64,000 bases of DNA from contig NZ_BMMU01000003.1 of assembly GCF_014646095.1 (NCBI RefSeq), positions 248,001 to 312,000 on the forward strand, written 5' to 3'. The notes under the pieces were generated by a model that was not told the DNA's origin, did no database searches, and was given only the letters and a program-made list of their open reading frames with translations. A program made the translations under genes and the position numbers. This document shows, one piece after another, positions 16,642-24,500 of the stretch. Within the stretch, counting starts at the first letter, position 1, and each line of letters begins with the position of its first letter. The stretch is from Streptomyces lacrimifluminis (GTDB taxonomy: Bacteria > Actinomycetota > Actinomycetes > Streptomycetales > Streptomycetaceae).

Positions 16642-18480
16642 TCAGTTGTCCGATACCCCGTTCGCGCCGCTCTTGCCCTCGGAACTGCCGACCGGTGCCC
16701 ATTTCTCGGCGAGCCCGGGGTTCGCCTTCAGCCAGGCACGCACGGCGTCCTGTTCCCCGCCCTTGCCCGCCTGCTGGATGCGCGCCTCCAGGCCGGTGAG
16801 CTGTTTCTCCGTCATGGAGAAGTTCTTCAGCCAGTCGCCGACCTCGGGGTTGTCGTCGGCGAAGCCCTTGCGGGCGAGCGTGTGCACGCCGTCGCCCTCG
16901 CCCCAGGCGGCCTTGGGGTCCTTGAGCTTCTTCAGGTCGTAGTCGCTGTACGCCCAGTGCGGCGACCAGAGGGTGACGACGATCGGTTCCTTCTTGGCGT
17001 ACGCGCGCTTGAGCTCCGCGAGCATGGCCGGGGTGGAGCCGTCGACGACCTCGTACTCGCCGTCGAGGCCGTACTCCCCCAGAACCTTGTCCTTGAGGAG
17101 GCCCATCATTCCGGCGCTCGGTTCGATGCCGACGATCCGGCCCTTGAACTTCGACGACTGTCCCTTGAGGTCGGCGAGCGAGTCGACGCCCTTCACGTAC
17201 GAGGGGACGGTCAGCTCCAGTGAGGTGGGCCCGTACCACTTGCCCAGGTCCTCCAGCTGGTCGCCGTACTTCTTCCAGTACTCGGCGTGGGTGACGGGCA
17301 GCCAGGCGTCCGTCTGGAAGTCGATCTGGCCGGTGGCCAGGCCCGTGTACAGCGGGCCGGCCGCGTACTGGGTGGTCGTGACGTTGAAGCCGCGCTCCTC
17401 CAGGAGCTCCTTCCACAGGAAGGTCGTGGCGATGCCCTCGTCCCACGGGATGTAGCCGATGGTGACCTTCTTGCCCTGGCCCACGTCCGTCCCGGTGGCC
17501 GCGGTGGTCTGCGCGGAGGAGCCGAAGATGCCGAGTCCGCCGGCGACGAGCGCCAGGACGACCACGCCGGCCAGCGCGACGACCGGGCGGGGGCGGTGGT
17601 TCCAGAGCTTCGGCGTGCCCGCGGTACGGGCTTTCGCGGCGGCGCGACGGCCCAGCGGGGAGATCTGGGCGCCGAGGGCGCCGGTCATCCGGTCGAGGTA
17701 GATGGCGAGGACGACGATGCCGAGGCCGGCCTCGAAGCCGAGGCCGATGTCGAGCTGGCCGATGGCCTCGTTGACGGCGCCGCCGAGCCCGCCGGTGCCG
17801 ACCATGCCGGCGATGACGACCATGGACAGGCCGAGCATGATGACCTGGTTGACACCCGCCATGATCGTCGGGAGCGCGGACGGCAGCTGCACGCGCAGCA
17901 GCGTGTCGCGGGGCGGGGTACCGAACGCCTCTGCGGCCTCGACGAGTTCGGCGTCGACCTGCCGGATGCCGAGTTCGGTCATGCGTACGCCGGGCGCGAG
18001 CGCGAAGATCAGGGTGGCGACGACGCCCGCCGGAACGCCCATGCCGAAGAACAGGATCGCCGGGATCAGCAGCACCATCGACGGCATCGTCTGGAGCAGG
18101 TCCAGGACGGGCCGTACGACGGCGCTGACCGTCTTCGAGCGGGCCGCCCAGATGCCCAGTGGGATCGAGATCACCAGGGCGACCAGGGTGGCGACGAGCA
18201 CCAGGGCGAGCGTCGACATGGCCTTGTCCCACAGCGCCATGGAGTCGACGAGCGCGAATCCGGCGAAGGCGAGGACGCCCGCGACCAGGCCGCGCAGCCA
18301 CCAGGCGGCCACCGCGAGGATGCCTGCCAGGAGGAGGGGCTCCGGGGCGGTGAGCACCGCGTAGATGCCGTCGTACAGGCCCTCCACGACCATCTTGATC
18401 GCGTCGAAGAGCCAGGACATGTGGTCGACGAGCCAGCTGACTCCGTCGTCGACCCAGTCGCCGAGCTGGAGCCTAGGCAC
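16642..18480 (-). CDS. glycine betaine/proline ABC importer, permease fused to substrate-binding domain
   Basis: A 612-aa fusion of OpuAB and OpuAC type. Residues 1 to about 290 form the permease, with several spans and the EAA loop AELVEAAEAFGTPPRDTLLRVQLPSALPTIMAGVNQ. A further membrane span (VVALAGVVVLALVAGGLGIFG, about 310-330) leads to the extracellular OpuAC domain (TIGYIPWDEGIATTFLWKELLEERGF ... DAWLPVTHAEYWKKYG ... VTLWSPHWAYSDYDL). Trp/Tyr residues there would form the aromatic cage for quaternary amines. GTG 18480 overlaps the ATPase gene by 8 bp. Role: osmoprotectant uptake. Confidence 0.93.
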   Translation of the reverse strand: MPRLQLGDWVDDGVSWLVDHMSWLFDAIKMVVEGLYDGIYAVLTAPEPLLLAGILAVAAWWLRGLVAGVLAFAGFALVDSMALWDKAMSTLALVLVATLVALVISIPLGIWAARSKTVSAVVRPVLDLLQTMPSMVLLIPAILFFGMGVPAGVVATLIFALAPGVRMTELGIRQVDAELVEAAEAFGTPPRDTLLRVQLPSALPTIMAGVNQVIMLGLSMVVIAGMVGTGGLGGAVNEAIGQLDIGLGFEAGLGIVVLAIYLDRMTGALGAQISPLGRRAAAKARTAGTPKLWNHRPRPVVALAGVVVLALVAGGLGIFGSSAQTTAATGTDVGQGKKVTIGYIPWDEGIATTFLWKELLEERGFNVTTTQYAAGPLYTGLATGQIDFQTDAWLPVTHAEYWKKYGDQLEDLGKWYGPTSLELTVPSYVKGVDSLADLKGQSSKFKGRIVGIEPSAGMMGLLKDKVLGEYGLDGEYEVVDGSTPAMLAELKRAYAKKEPIVVTLWSPHWAYSDYDLKKLKDPKAAWGEGDGVHTLARKGFADDNPEVGDWLKNFSMTEKQLTGLEARIQQAGKGGEQDAVRAWLKANPGLAEKWAPVGSSEGKSGANGVSDN

Positions 18481-19567
18481 GGGCGGTCACCTTCCCGTCG
18501 ACGTGGGCGGGGACACTCGGGTTGCCGCAGGGCTCGGGGGCGCCCTGCCGGTCTCCCAGGAAGCCGACGAGGCGCTGACGCCGTACGACACCGACCAGTT
18601 CGCCGTCCTCACTGAGCACCGCGACCGGGTGGGACAGCCGGGCGCTCAGCGCGCAGAGCTCGGTGAACGGCGTGTCGGGCGTCACCGTCGGACAGTCGCA
18701 GTCGGCCTCGTCACCGCGTGTCTCCGGGTCCATGACTGCGCCCGTGGTGAGCACGCGGGAGCGGTCGACGTCCTTGGTGAAGGAGGCGACGTAGTCGTCG
18801 ACCGGGCGCACGAGGATGTCCTCCGCGGTGCCCGTCTGGACGATGCGGCCGTCACGCATGACGGCGATGCGGTCGCCCAGACGCATGGCCTCGTTGAGGT
18901 CGTGGGTGATGAACACGATGGTCTTCTTGAGAGTCTTCTGGAGTTCCAGGAGCTGGTCCTGCATGTCGCGGCGGATCAGCGGGTCGAGCGCGCTGAACGA
19001 CTCGTCCATGAGCAGCAGGTCGGCGTCAGTGGCGAGCGCCCGGGCCAGGCCCACGCGCTGCTGCATACCGCCGGACAGCTCGTCGGGCCACGAGTCCTCC
19101 CAGCCGGCCAGACCGCACAGGGCGAGCGCCTCGTCGGCGCGGCGTTCACGCTCGGCGCGGGGCACGCCCTGCACGGACAGGCCGTAGGCCGCGTTCTCGC
19201 GGACACTGCGGTGCGGGAAGAGCGCGAAGTGCTGGAAGACCATGCTGATCTTGTTCGCCCGCAGCGCGCGCAGTTCGCGGTCGCCGAGCGCGGTCATGTC
19301 CTGGCCGTCGAAGCGGACGTGTCCGGCCGTGGGTTCCAGCAGTCCGTTGAGCATGCGCAGCAGCGTCGACTTGCCGGAGCCGGACAGGCCCATGACGACG
19401 AAGATCTCGCCGGGTTCCACGCTGAAGGACGCGTCGATGACGGCTGCGGTGGTGCCGTCGTCACGCAGTTCGTCGCGGTCGGCTCCCTGTTCGAGCCGTG
19501 TCACCGCGTCGCCGGGTCGTCTGCCGAACACCTTGTACAGATGCTCGGCCTCAAGCCTGGATGACAA
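18473..19567 (-). CDS. glycine betaine/proline ABC importer, ATP-binding protein
   Basis: A 364-aa ATPase of the OpuAA/ProV group. Walker A GLSGSGKST, the Q-loop VFQHFALFPHRSV, the signature LSGGMQQRVGLARAL, Walker B LLLMDESFSALDP and the switch His in ITHDLNEAM are intact. The C-terminus (VLTTGAVMDPETRG ... SHPVAVLSEDGELVGVV) is a CBS-like pair used in OpuA for ionic-strength sensing. TTG 19567 has GAGGAG 5 nt upstream and is preferred to the in-frame start at 19615, whose region is made of 13-bp repeats. Confidence 0.93.
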   Translation of the reverse strand: MSSRLEAEHLYKVFGRRPGDAVTRLEQGADRDELRDDGTTAAVIDASFSVEPGEIFVVMGLSGSGKSTLLRMLNGLLEPTAGHVRFDGQDMTALGDRELRALRANKISMVFQHFALFPHRSVRENAAYGLSVQGVPRAERERRADEALALCGLAGWEDSWPDELSGGMQQRVGLARALATDADLLLMDESFSALDPLIRRDMQDQLLELQKTLKKTIVFITHDLNEAMRLGDRIAVMRDGRIVQTGTAEDILVRPVDDYVASFTKDVDRSRVLTTGAVMDPETRGDEADCDCPTVTPDTPFTELCALSARLSHPVAVLSEDGELVGVVRRQRLVGFLGDRQGAPEPCGNPSVPAHVDGKVTARA

Positions 19568-19581
19568 GGGTGCTCCTCGGT

Positions 19582-19619
19582 CGTGTACTTCGGGCGTGTC
19601 ACTTCGTCGTGTCACTTCG
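19582..19619. repeat. three tandem 13-bp repeats upstream of betaine ATPase gene
   Basis: CGTGTCACTTCG occurs at 19595-19606 and 19608-19619; a copy lacking one base, CGTGTACTTCG, is at 19582-19592. The 13-bp spacing and the position 15-50 bases upstream of the TTG start suggest an iterated operator or a slippage-prone 5' leader. Confidence 0.6.
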
Positions 19620-19800
19620 GTCGCGCTCTTCGCTTACGACGGTTGCGCGAACAACCGGTTTTGTCCGTGGCCGCACCTGCCCCTGCTCCACATGGGCAAA
19701 CGGAGAAGTGGGCCAGTTCACAAGGCTTCGCATAGGTAACGGAAGGCCCGTCGGCGGAACCCCTGGGAGTGCCGGGAAGTGGTGCGAGGGGTGACTGTCA

Positions 19801-20745
19801 GTGGCGTACGGCATGATGCGAGGCGTGACCGGACGACTGATGCTCCTCGACACCGCCTCGCTCTATTTCCGCGCCTACTTCGGCGTCCCGGATTCCGTGA
19901 GAGCTCCGGACGGCACGCCGGTGAACGCCGTGCGCGGGCTGCTCGAATTCATCGACCGGCTGGTCAAGGACCATCGGCCGGACCTCCTGGTCGCCTGCAT
20001 GGACGCGGACTGGCGTCCGCAGTGGCGGGTCGACCTGATCCCCTCGTACAAGGCCCATCGCGTCGCCGAGGAGCGCGAGACGGGGCCGGACGAGGAGGAG
20101 GTGCCGGACACCCTGTCTCCGCAGGTGCCGGTCATCGAAGCGGTGCTGGACGCGGTGGGCATCGCGCGCGTGGGCGTCGCGGGGTACGAGGCGGACGACG
20201 TGATCGGCACCTTCACCGCCCGCACCGAGGGCCCCGTGGACATCGTCACCGGCGACCGGGACCTGTACCAACTGGTCGACGACGCGCGCGGAGTGCGTGT
20301 CCTGTACCCGCTCAAGGGCGTGGGCACCCTGCAGCTGACGGACGAGGCGTGGCTGCGGGAGAGGTATGGGGTGGACGGGAAGGGGTACGCGGAGCTGGCA
20401 ATGCTGCGCGGTGACCCGAGCGACGGATTGCCGGGCGTGCCCGGTATCGGCGAGAAGACGGCAGCGAAGCTGCTGGCCCAGTTCGGCGACCTGGCCGGGA
20501 TCATGGCCGCGGTCGACGACCCGAAGGCGAAGCTGACGCCATCGCAGCGCAAGCGGCTCGACGAGTCACGGCCGTACGTCGAGGTCGCACCCAAGGTCGT
20601 CCTGGTGGCCGGCGATGTGCCCCTGCCGGACGTCAACACAGCGGTGCCGCGCACCCCTCGCGACCCCGCGGCGCTCGACGCGCTCGCCGCCCGCTGGGGA
20701 CTTGGGGGTTCGCTGGAGAGATTGCTCACGACACTCGGCCACTGA
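19801..20745 (+). CDS. 5'-3' exonuclease (PolA N-domain/FEN family)
   Basis: A 314-aa stand-alone 5'-nuclease that processes flap and RNA-DNA structures in replication/repair. LMLLDTASLYFRAYFG, the metal-binding YEADDVIGTF and VTGDRDLYQLV, and the helix-hairpin-helix GLPGVPGIGEKTAAKLLAQFG are in the correct order. GTG 19801 follows GAGGGG by 9 nt; later starts at 19816 and 19825 are possible. A hairpin terminator lies 20 bases past the stop. Confidence 0.93.
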   Translation: MAYGMMRGVTGRLMLLDTASLYFRAYFGVPDSVRAPDGTPVNAVRGLLEFIDRLVKDHRPDLLVACMDADWRPQWRVDLIPSYKAHRVAEERETGPDEEEVPDTLSPQVPVIEAVLDAVGIARVGVAGYEADDVIGTFTARTEGPVDIVTGDRDLYQLVDDARGVRVLYPLKGVGTLQLTDEAWLRERYGVDGKGYAELAMLRGDPSDGLPGVPGIGEKTAAKLLAQFGDLAGIMAAVDDPKAKLTPSQRKRLDESRPYVEVAPKVVLVAGDVPLPDVNTAVPRTPRDPAALDALAARWGLGGSLERLLTTLGH

Positions 20746-20765
20746 AGAACCCGCTCACCGTTCCT

Positions 20766-20788
20766 GGGGCACGATGCACTCGTGCCCC
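20766..20788 (+). terminator. hairpin terminator of 5'-3' exonuclease gene
   Basis: GGGGCACGA, five bases, TCGTGCCCC: a perfect 9-bp stem 20 bases after the stop. No U run. Confidence 0.65.
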
Positions 20789-20919
20789 ATCACCAGGCAC
20801 GAGGCCCTGCACGAGGAGAACCACACCACCGCTCCCGGGAGCATCTCTCTCGTTTTGCGGCGAACTTTGCGAAATCGATCACCTCGGGACACAGGGCTTC
20901 ACCAAGGGGAGATGCTAAC

Positions 20920-20933
20920 TTAGGTAAGCCTAA
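20920..20933. promoter_or_regulatory. iron box (DmdR1/IdeR-type operator)
   Basis: TTAGGTAAGCCTAA: inverted arms TTAGG/CCTAA around TAAG, matching the core of the actinobacterial iron box (consensus TTAGGTTAGGCTNNCCTAA). It ends 21 bases before the start of the siderophore-interacting protein gene, so Fe(II)-DmdR1 repression of that gene is expected. Confidence 0.85.
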
Positions 20934-20954
20934 GCAAGGAACAGGGAGGCCGTC

Positions 20955-21803
20955 ATGGCAGAGCGCCCGGAACGCAGGGCTCCGAAGCTCCACTCCGCGC
21001 AGGTCGTCCGCACCGAGCGGCTGACCCCCCATATGCAGCGCGTGGTTCTGGGCGGCGACGGCCTCTCCGAGTTCTCGGCCGGCACCCGCACCGACCACTA
21101 CGTGAAGCTGCAGTTCCCGGCCGAAGGCGTCACCTATCCACAGCCCTTCGACCTGCAGCGCATCCGCGAGGAGTTCCCGCGCGAACAGTGGCCCGTGTCC
21201 CGCACCTACACGGTGCGCGCCTGGGACCCCGAACTGCGTGAGCTGACCCTCGACTTCGTCCTGCACGGCGACGAGGGCCTGGCCGGCCCCTGGGCGATGC
21301 GCGTCCAGCCGGGCGAGACGGTGGTCTTCGGCGGCCCCGGCGGTGCCTACGCCCCCGACCCCGACGCAGACTGGCATCTGCTCGCCGGGGACGAGAGCGC
21401 GCTGCCCGCGATCGCCTGCGCCCTGGAGGCGCTGCCCGACGGCGCCAAGGCGTACGCCTTCGTGGAGATCGCCGGCCCCGGGGAGGAGCAGAAGATCGAC
21501 TCGGACGTGGAGGTCCGCTGGCTGCACCGCGGCGAGCGGCCCCTCGGCGAGGCCCTCGTCGAGGCCGTACGCGCCCTGGAGTTCCCCGCCGGCCGGATGC
21601 ACGCGTTCGTGCACGGCGAGGCGGCCTTCGTGAAGGAGCTGCGCCGGCTGTTGCGGGTGGAACACGGGATCCCGCGCGAAGATCTCTCGATCTCCGGCTA
21701 CTGGCGTCTCGGCCACAACGAGGACGGCTGGCAGGCGTCCAAGCGGGATTGGAACGCGCAGGTGGAGGCGGAGCAGGAGCCCGCCGAACCGGCGGCCTCC
21801 TGA
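20955..21803 (+). CDS. siderophore-interacting protein, FAD-dependent ferric reductase (ViuB family)
   Basis: Cytosolic flavoprotein of 282 aa that reduces ferric siderophores to free iron. The N-terminal FAD domain has VVRTERLTPHMQRVVLGGDGL, DHYVKLQFP, the FAD motif SRTYTVRAWDPE and GPGGAY; the C-terminal NAD(P) domain starts LLAGDESALPAIACALEALPD and ends ISGYWRLGHNEDGW, the family signature. GGGAGG precedes ATG 20955. Transcription is expected to follow iron starvation through the adjacent iron box. Monocistronic. Confidence 0.95.
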   Translation: MAERPERRAPKLHSAQVVRTERLTPHMQRVVLGGDGLSEFSAGTRTDHYVKLQFPAEGVTYPQPFDLQRIREEFPREQWPVSRTYTVRAWDPELRELTLDFVLHGDEGLAGPWAMRVQPGETVVFGGPGGAYAPDPDADWHLLAGDESALPAIACALEALPDGAKAYAFVEIAGPGEEQKIDSDVEVRWLHRGERPLGEALVEAVRALEFPAGRMHAFVHGEAAFVKELRRLLRVEHGIPREDLSISGYWRLGHNEDGWQASKRDWNAQVEAEQEPAEPAAS

Positions 21804-21838
21804 GTTTCCGCAAGTCCGACGAGTTCCTCTGTGATTCA

Positions 21839-21862
21839 GGGGCCCGCGACCGCCCGGGCCCC
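21839..21862 (+). terminator. hairpin terminator of siderophore-interacting protein gene
   Basis: GGGGCCCG, eight bases, CGGGCCCC: a perfect 8-bp stem beginning 36 bases past the stop codon. No U run. Confidence 0.6.
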
Positions 21863-21924
21863 ACGTGTCCGGCCCCGTGTGGAGCCGGACCGGCGGCGCA
21901 CCGCCCCGACTGAACGGGTTTTAC

Positions 21925-21967
21925 GGTCAGGGCGGTCAGGGCGGTCAGGGCGGTCAGGGCGGTCAGG
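21925..21967. repeat. 9-bp minisatellite
   Basis: GGTCAGGGC repeated four times exactly plus GGTCAGG. Read on the minus strand it would encode a (Pro-Asp-Arg)n run. Being a multiple of three, copy-number changes would keep frame. Confidence 0.9.
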
Positions 21968-22230
21968 CAGCGATGAACCCCCCTCCCCCAGCGCCACGTT
22001 GACGTTCTCGCTCTGGAGCAGGCGGGAGAGCGACTGCACGCCCACACACACCACAGCATCCCGTCCTCGCCCCAGCCCCAGCTCCGAAGACACCGCGCGG
22101 GAACGTCCTTCCATGCCGGCGCCACGCCGCCGAGCCTCGCCACACCGCCCAGTCGGCGAGCCGCCACCGCCAAGTGAGGACTTGGGTCCCGCCTCGTCAC
22201 GGCCGCGATATCCCTGCGAAACAGCGCGTC

Positions 22231-22258
22231 CCTAATTTCTGTCACCCGACAGGAATAC
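22231..22258. promoter_or_regulatory. variant of the urea/guanidine-cluster TetR palindrome
   Basis: The left arm CCTAATTTCTGTC is identical to that of the perfect palindrome at 35512-35543; the 4-bp centre has the same length (ACCC), and the right arm begins GACAG before it diverges. It ends 23 bases before the permease GTG, an ideal position for repression. A 13-base identity of AT-rich sequence is most unlikely by chance in this genome. Regulation by the same TetR protein is inference. Confidence 0.65.
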
Positions 22259-22280
22259 CGCGCCGAAGGCAGGTCCCGCC

Positions 22281-23846
22281 GTGACCACGACCGCTCCCTC
22301 CGACATACGCCCCGATCCACCGGACCCGTCCGTCGACGGCTCCCTGACCGAGTTCGGCTACCGCCAGGAGCTGCACCGCAACCTCGGCAGGTACGCCTCG
22401 TTCGCCGCCGGGTTCTCCTTCATCTCGGTCCTGACGACCGTCTTCCAGTTCTTCGCCTTCGGATACGCGTTCGGCGGCCCCGTCTTCTTCTGGGCCTGGC
22501 CGGCCGTACTGATCGGCCAGTTGCTGGTCGCCGCGTGCTTCGCGGAACTGGCCGCGCGCTATCCGATCTCCGGCGCGATCTACCAGTGGTCGTCCCGGCT
22601 CTCCAACCTCACCTTCGGCTGGTTCGCCGGCTGGATCATGGTGATCGGGCAGGTCGTGGTGGTCGCGGCGGCAGCGCTCGCACTCCAGGTCGTCCTGCCG
22701 GCCATCTGGTCCGGCTTCCAGCTGGTCGGCGACGACCCGGCCCCGACCTCGGCGAGCGGCGCGGCCAACGCGGCGATTCTCGGCGTGCTCCTCCTGACCC
22801 TGACGACCCTGGTGAACGTCCTGGACAACCGCGTGATGTCCCTGATCAACCGGGTCGGTGTGACCGCCGAGATCATCGGCGCCGTCCTGATCATCGTGCT
22901 CCTGTTCACCCACTCCGAGCGCACTCCCGGCATCACCTTCCACACGGGTACGGCACTGGAGTCCGGCCTGACCGGGGCCCTGTTGGTGGGGTCGTTCACT
23001 GCGGCGTACGTGATGATCGGGTTCGACAGCGCGGGCGAGATGAGCGAGGAGACGCACCATCCCCGGCGCACCGCCCCCCGCACGATCCTCACCGCGCTCG
23101 CCTCGGCGGGCCTGCTGGGCGGCCTGATCATCCTCGCCGGCCTGCTGGCCGCGCCGAGCCTCACCGACGGCCGGCTCGGCGTCGAGGGCCTGAGCTACGT
23201 CCTGACGAGCAGCCTTGGCGACGGGGTGGGCCGCGCCCTCCTGGTCGACGTCGTGGTCGCGATCGCGGTGGCCACCCTGGCGATCCAGACGTCGGCCTGC
23301 CGGATGCTGTTCTCGATGGCCCGCGACGGCCAGCTGCCCTTCTCGGCCCGCCTCGCCAAGGTCAACCCGCGCACGGGCATGCCGAGCGCCCCGGCCCTGG
23401 TCGTCGGCGTCCTGGCGGCGGCCCTGCTCCTCCTCAACTTCGCCTCCCCAGAAGCGTTCCTGGCCATCGGCACCACCTGCATCGTGATGCTGTACCTGGC
23501 GTACGCGATGGTGACAGGCCCACTCCTGGTCCAGCGGCTGAAGGGCACCTTCACCGCCGACGGCACCGACGAAACCGGCAAGCCCCTCTTCTCCCTCGGC
23601 CGCTGGGGCATCCCCGTCAACGCCCTCGCCCTCCTCTACGGCCTCTTCATGACCATCAACCTGGCCTGGCCCCGAGCAGCGGTGTACGACCCGGCGGGCG
23701 GGCACTGGTACTTCCAGTGGTTCACTGTGCTGTTTTTGGTGGTCGCGGTGGGGGGTGGGGTGGTGTACCGGGCGGTGAGGGCGCGACGAGGGCGCTCCGC
23801 TCCGAAACCGCACTCTCCGGAACCTCTCCGAGAACCGACTCCATAG
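22281..23846 (+). CDS. APC family permease, probable urea-carboxylase-system permease
   Basis: A 521-aa amino acid/polyamine/organocation permease with about 12 spans and a soluble N-terminus (SLTEFGYRQELHRNLGRYASFAAGFSFISVLTTVFQFF). ISGAIYQWSSRLSNLTFGWFAGWIM, FDSAGEMSEETHHPRRTAPRTIL and RMLFSMARDGQLPFS are the APC signatures. This subgroup often sits in urea/guanidine-carboxylase clusters. Here it is 13 kb away, but the region before its start carries a variant of that cluster's TetR palindrome, so it probably imports guanidine, urea or a related nitrogen compound (inference). GTG 22281 follows AGG 7 nt upstream. Confidence 0.88.
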   Translation: MTTTAPSDIRPDPPDPSVDGSLTEFGYRQELHRNLGRYASFAAGFSFISVLTTVFQFFAFGYAFGGPVFFWAWPAVLIGQLLVAACFAELAARYPISGAIYQWSSRLSNLTFGWFAGWIMVIGQVVVVAAAALALQVVLPAIWSGFQLVGDDPAPTSASGAANAAILGVLLLTLTTLVNVLDNRVMSLINRVGVTAEIIGAVLIIVLLFTHSERTPGITFHTGTALESGLTGALLVGSFTAAYVMIGFDSAGEMSEETHHPRRTAPRTILTALASAGLLGGLIILAGLLAAPSLTDGRLGVEGLSYVLTSSLGDGVGRALLVDVVVAIAVATLAIQTSACRMLFSMARDGQLPFSARLAKVNPRTGMPSAPALVVGVLAAALLLLNFASPEAFLAIGTTCIVMLYLAYAMVTGPLLVQRLKGTFTADGTDETGKPLFSLGRWGIPVNALALLYGLFMTINLAWPRAAVYDPAGGHWYFQWFTVLFLVVAVGGGVVYRAVRARRGRSAPKPHSPEPLREPTP

Positions 23847-23900
23847 AGTCTGCGGTGATGTCCACGCCCGTCGGCCAGCGGTCCGTGTACGTGTCGACCG

Positions 23901-23930
23901 TGCGGCTCGGCTTCAAGTCGCCGAGCCGCA
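23901..23930. terminator. bidirectional hairpin between permease and GNAT genes
   Basis: TGCGGCTCGGC (23901-23911) pairs perfectly with GCCGAGCCGCA (23920-23930) around TTCAAGTC. It lies between the converging permease and acetyltransferase genes and can serve both. Confidence 0.7.
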
Positions 23931-23942
23931 CCTGATCGACCT

Positions 23943-24485
23943 TCACGTTCCCAAGACCATGGCGGACAGCTGCGGGGCACCGTCGAACGGCACCGCCTCA
24001 CCGACCGTCCGATAGCCCCATCCTTCGTACAGAGCACGCACCTTGCCGTGCTCCTTGTGCACCAGTAGCGTCACCCGTTCCTCGGGGCGGTCGTCAAGCA
24101 GCGCATCGTGGATCCGGTGGGAGGCCCCCGTACGGCGCCACGGCACCCGAACCATCAGCTCGGACAAGGCGAAGGTGCGCGCCCCGGTCTCCTTGGTGAA
24201 CGCCTGTGGCAAGGCTGGAGTCACCTTGTCCCACCAGGTCGTGGCCGGACCCAGGGGCGCACCGTATGCGTAGCCGATCGGCTGGCCCTTGTCGTACGCG
24301 ACAACGCAGGCGAAGCCAGGGCGCGCGGACCAGTGGTCCAGGAACTTGGCGAAGGCGTCCCGGCCGGCGAGCGGGTCGTCCACGCCCTCGTACACCTCGT
24401 CATGAACGTCGAGGAGAAGTTCACGGATCTCGGGTGCGTCCCCTGGGCCGTACTTGTGAAGGTCGAGTGGCGTGGGCGTGGTCAC
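23943..24485 (-). CDS. GNAT family N-acetyltransferase
   Basis: A 180-aa acetyl-CoA-dependent transferase. ACVVAYDKGQPIGYAYGAPLG is the beta4 region, ALSELMVRVPWRRTGASHRIHDALLDD the acetyl-CoA pyrophosphate-binding motif A (R/Q-x-x-G-x-G/A degenerate to RRTGAS), and VRALYEGWGYRTVGE the terminal motif. GTG 24485 has GGAGGAAG upstream. It follows the HTH/TPR regulator gene by 15 bases and is probably cotranscribed with it. The substrate is unknown. Confidence 0.88.
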   Translation of the reverse strand: MTTPTPLDLHKYGPGDAPEIRELLLDVHDEVYEGVDDPLAGRDAFAKFLDHWSARPGFACVVAYDKGQPIGYAYGAPLGPATTWWDKVTPALPQAFTKETGARTFALSELMVRVPWRRTGASHRIHDALLDDRPEERVTLLVHKEHGKVRALYEGWGYRTVGEAVPFDGAPQLSAMVLGT

Positions 24486-24500
24486 GGGCTTCCTTCCTCC

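Larger units (their letters stand above)
21863..22280. other. intergenic region before the APC permease
   Basis: About 420 bases. It contains the 9-bp minisatellite (21925-21967), a minus-strand open stretch with coding-like codon choice at roughly 22065-21970 (peptide VQSLSRLLQSENVNVALGEG), and the variant TetR palindrome at 22231-22258. No gene can be supported firmly. Confidence 0.5.

Noticed and set aside
21925..21967. Possible CRISPR-like array
   Set aside because: Units are 9 bp, contiguous and without spacers: a minisatellite.
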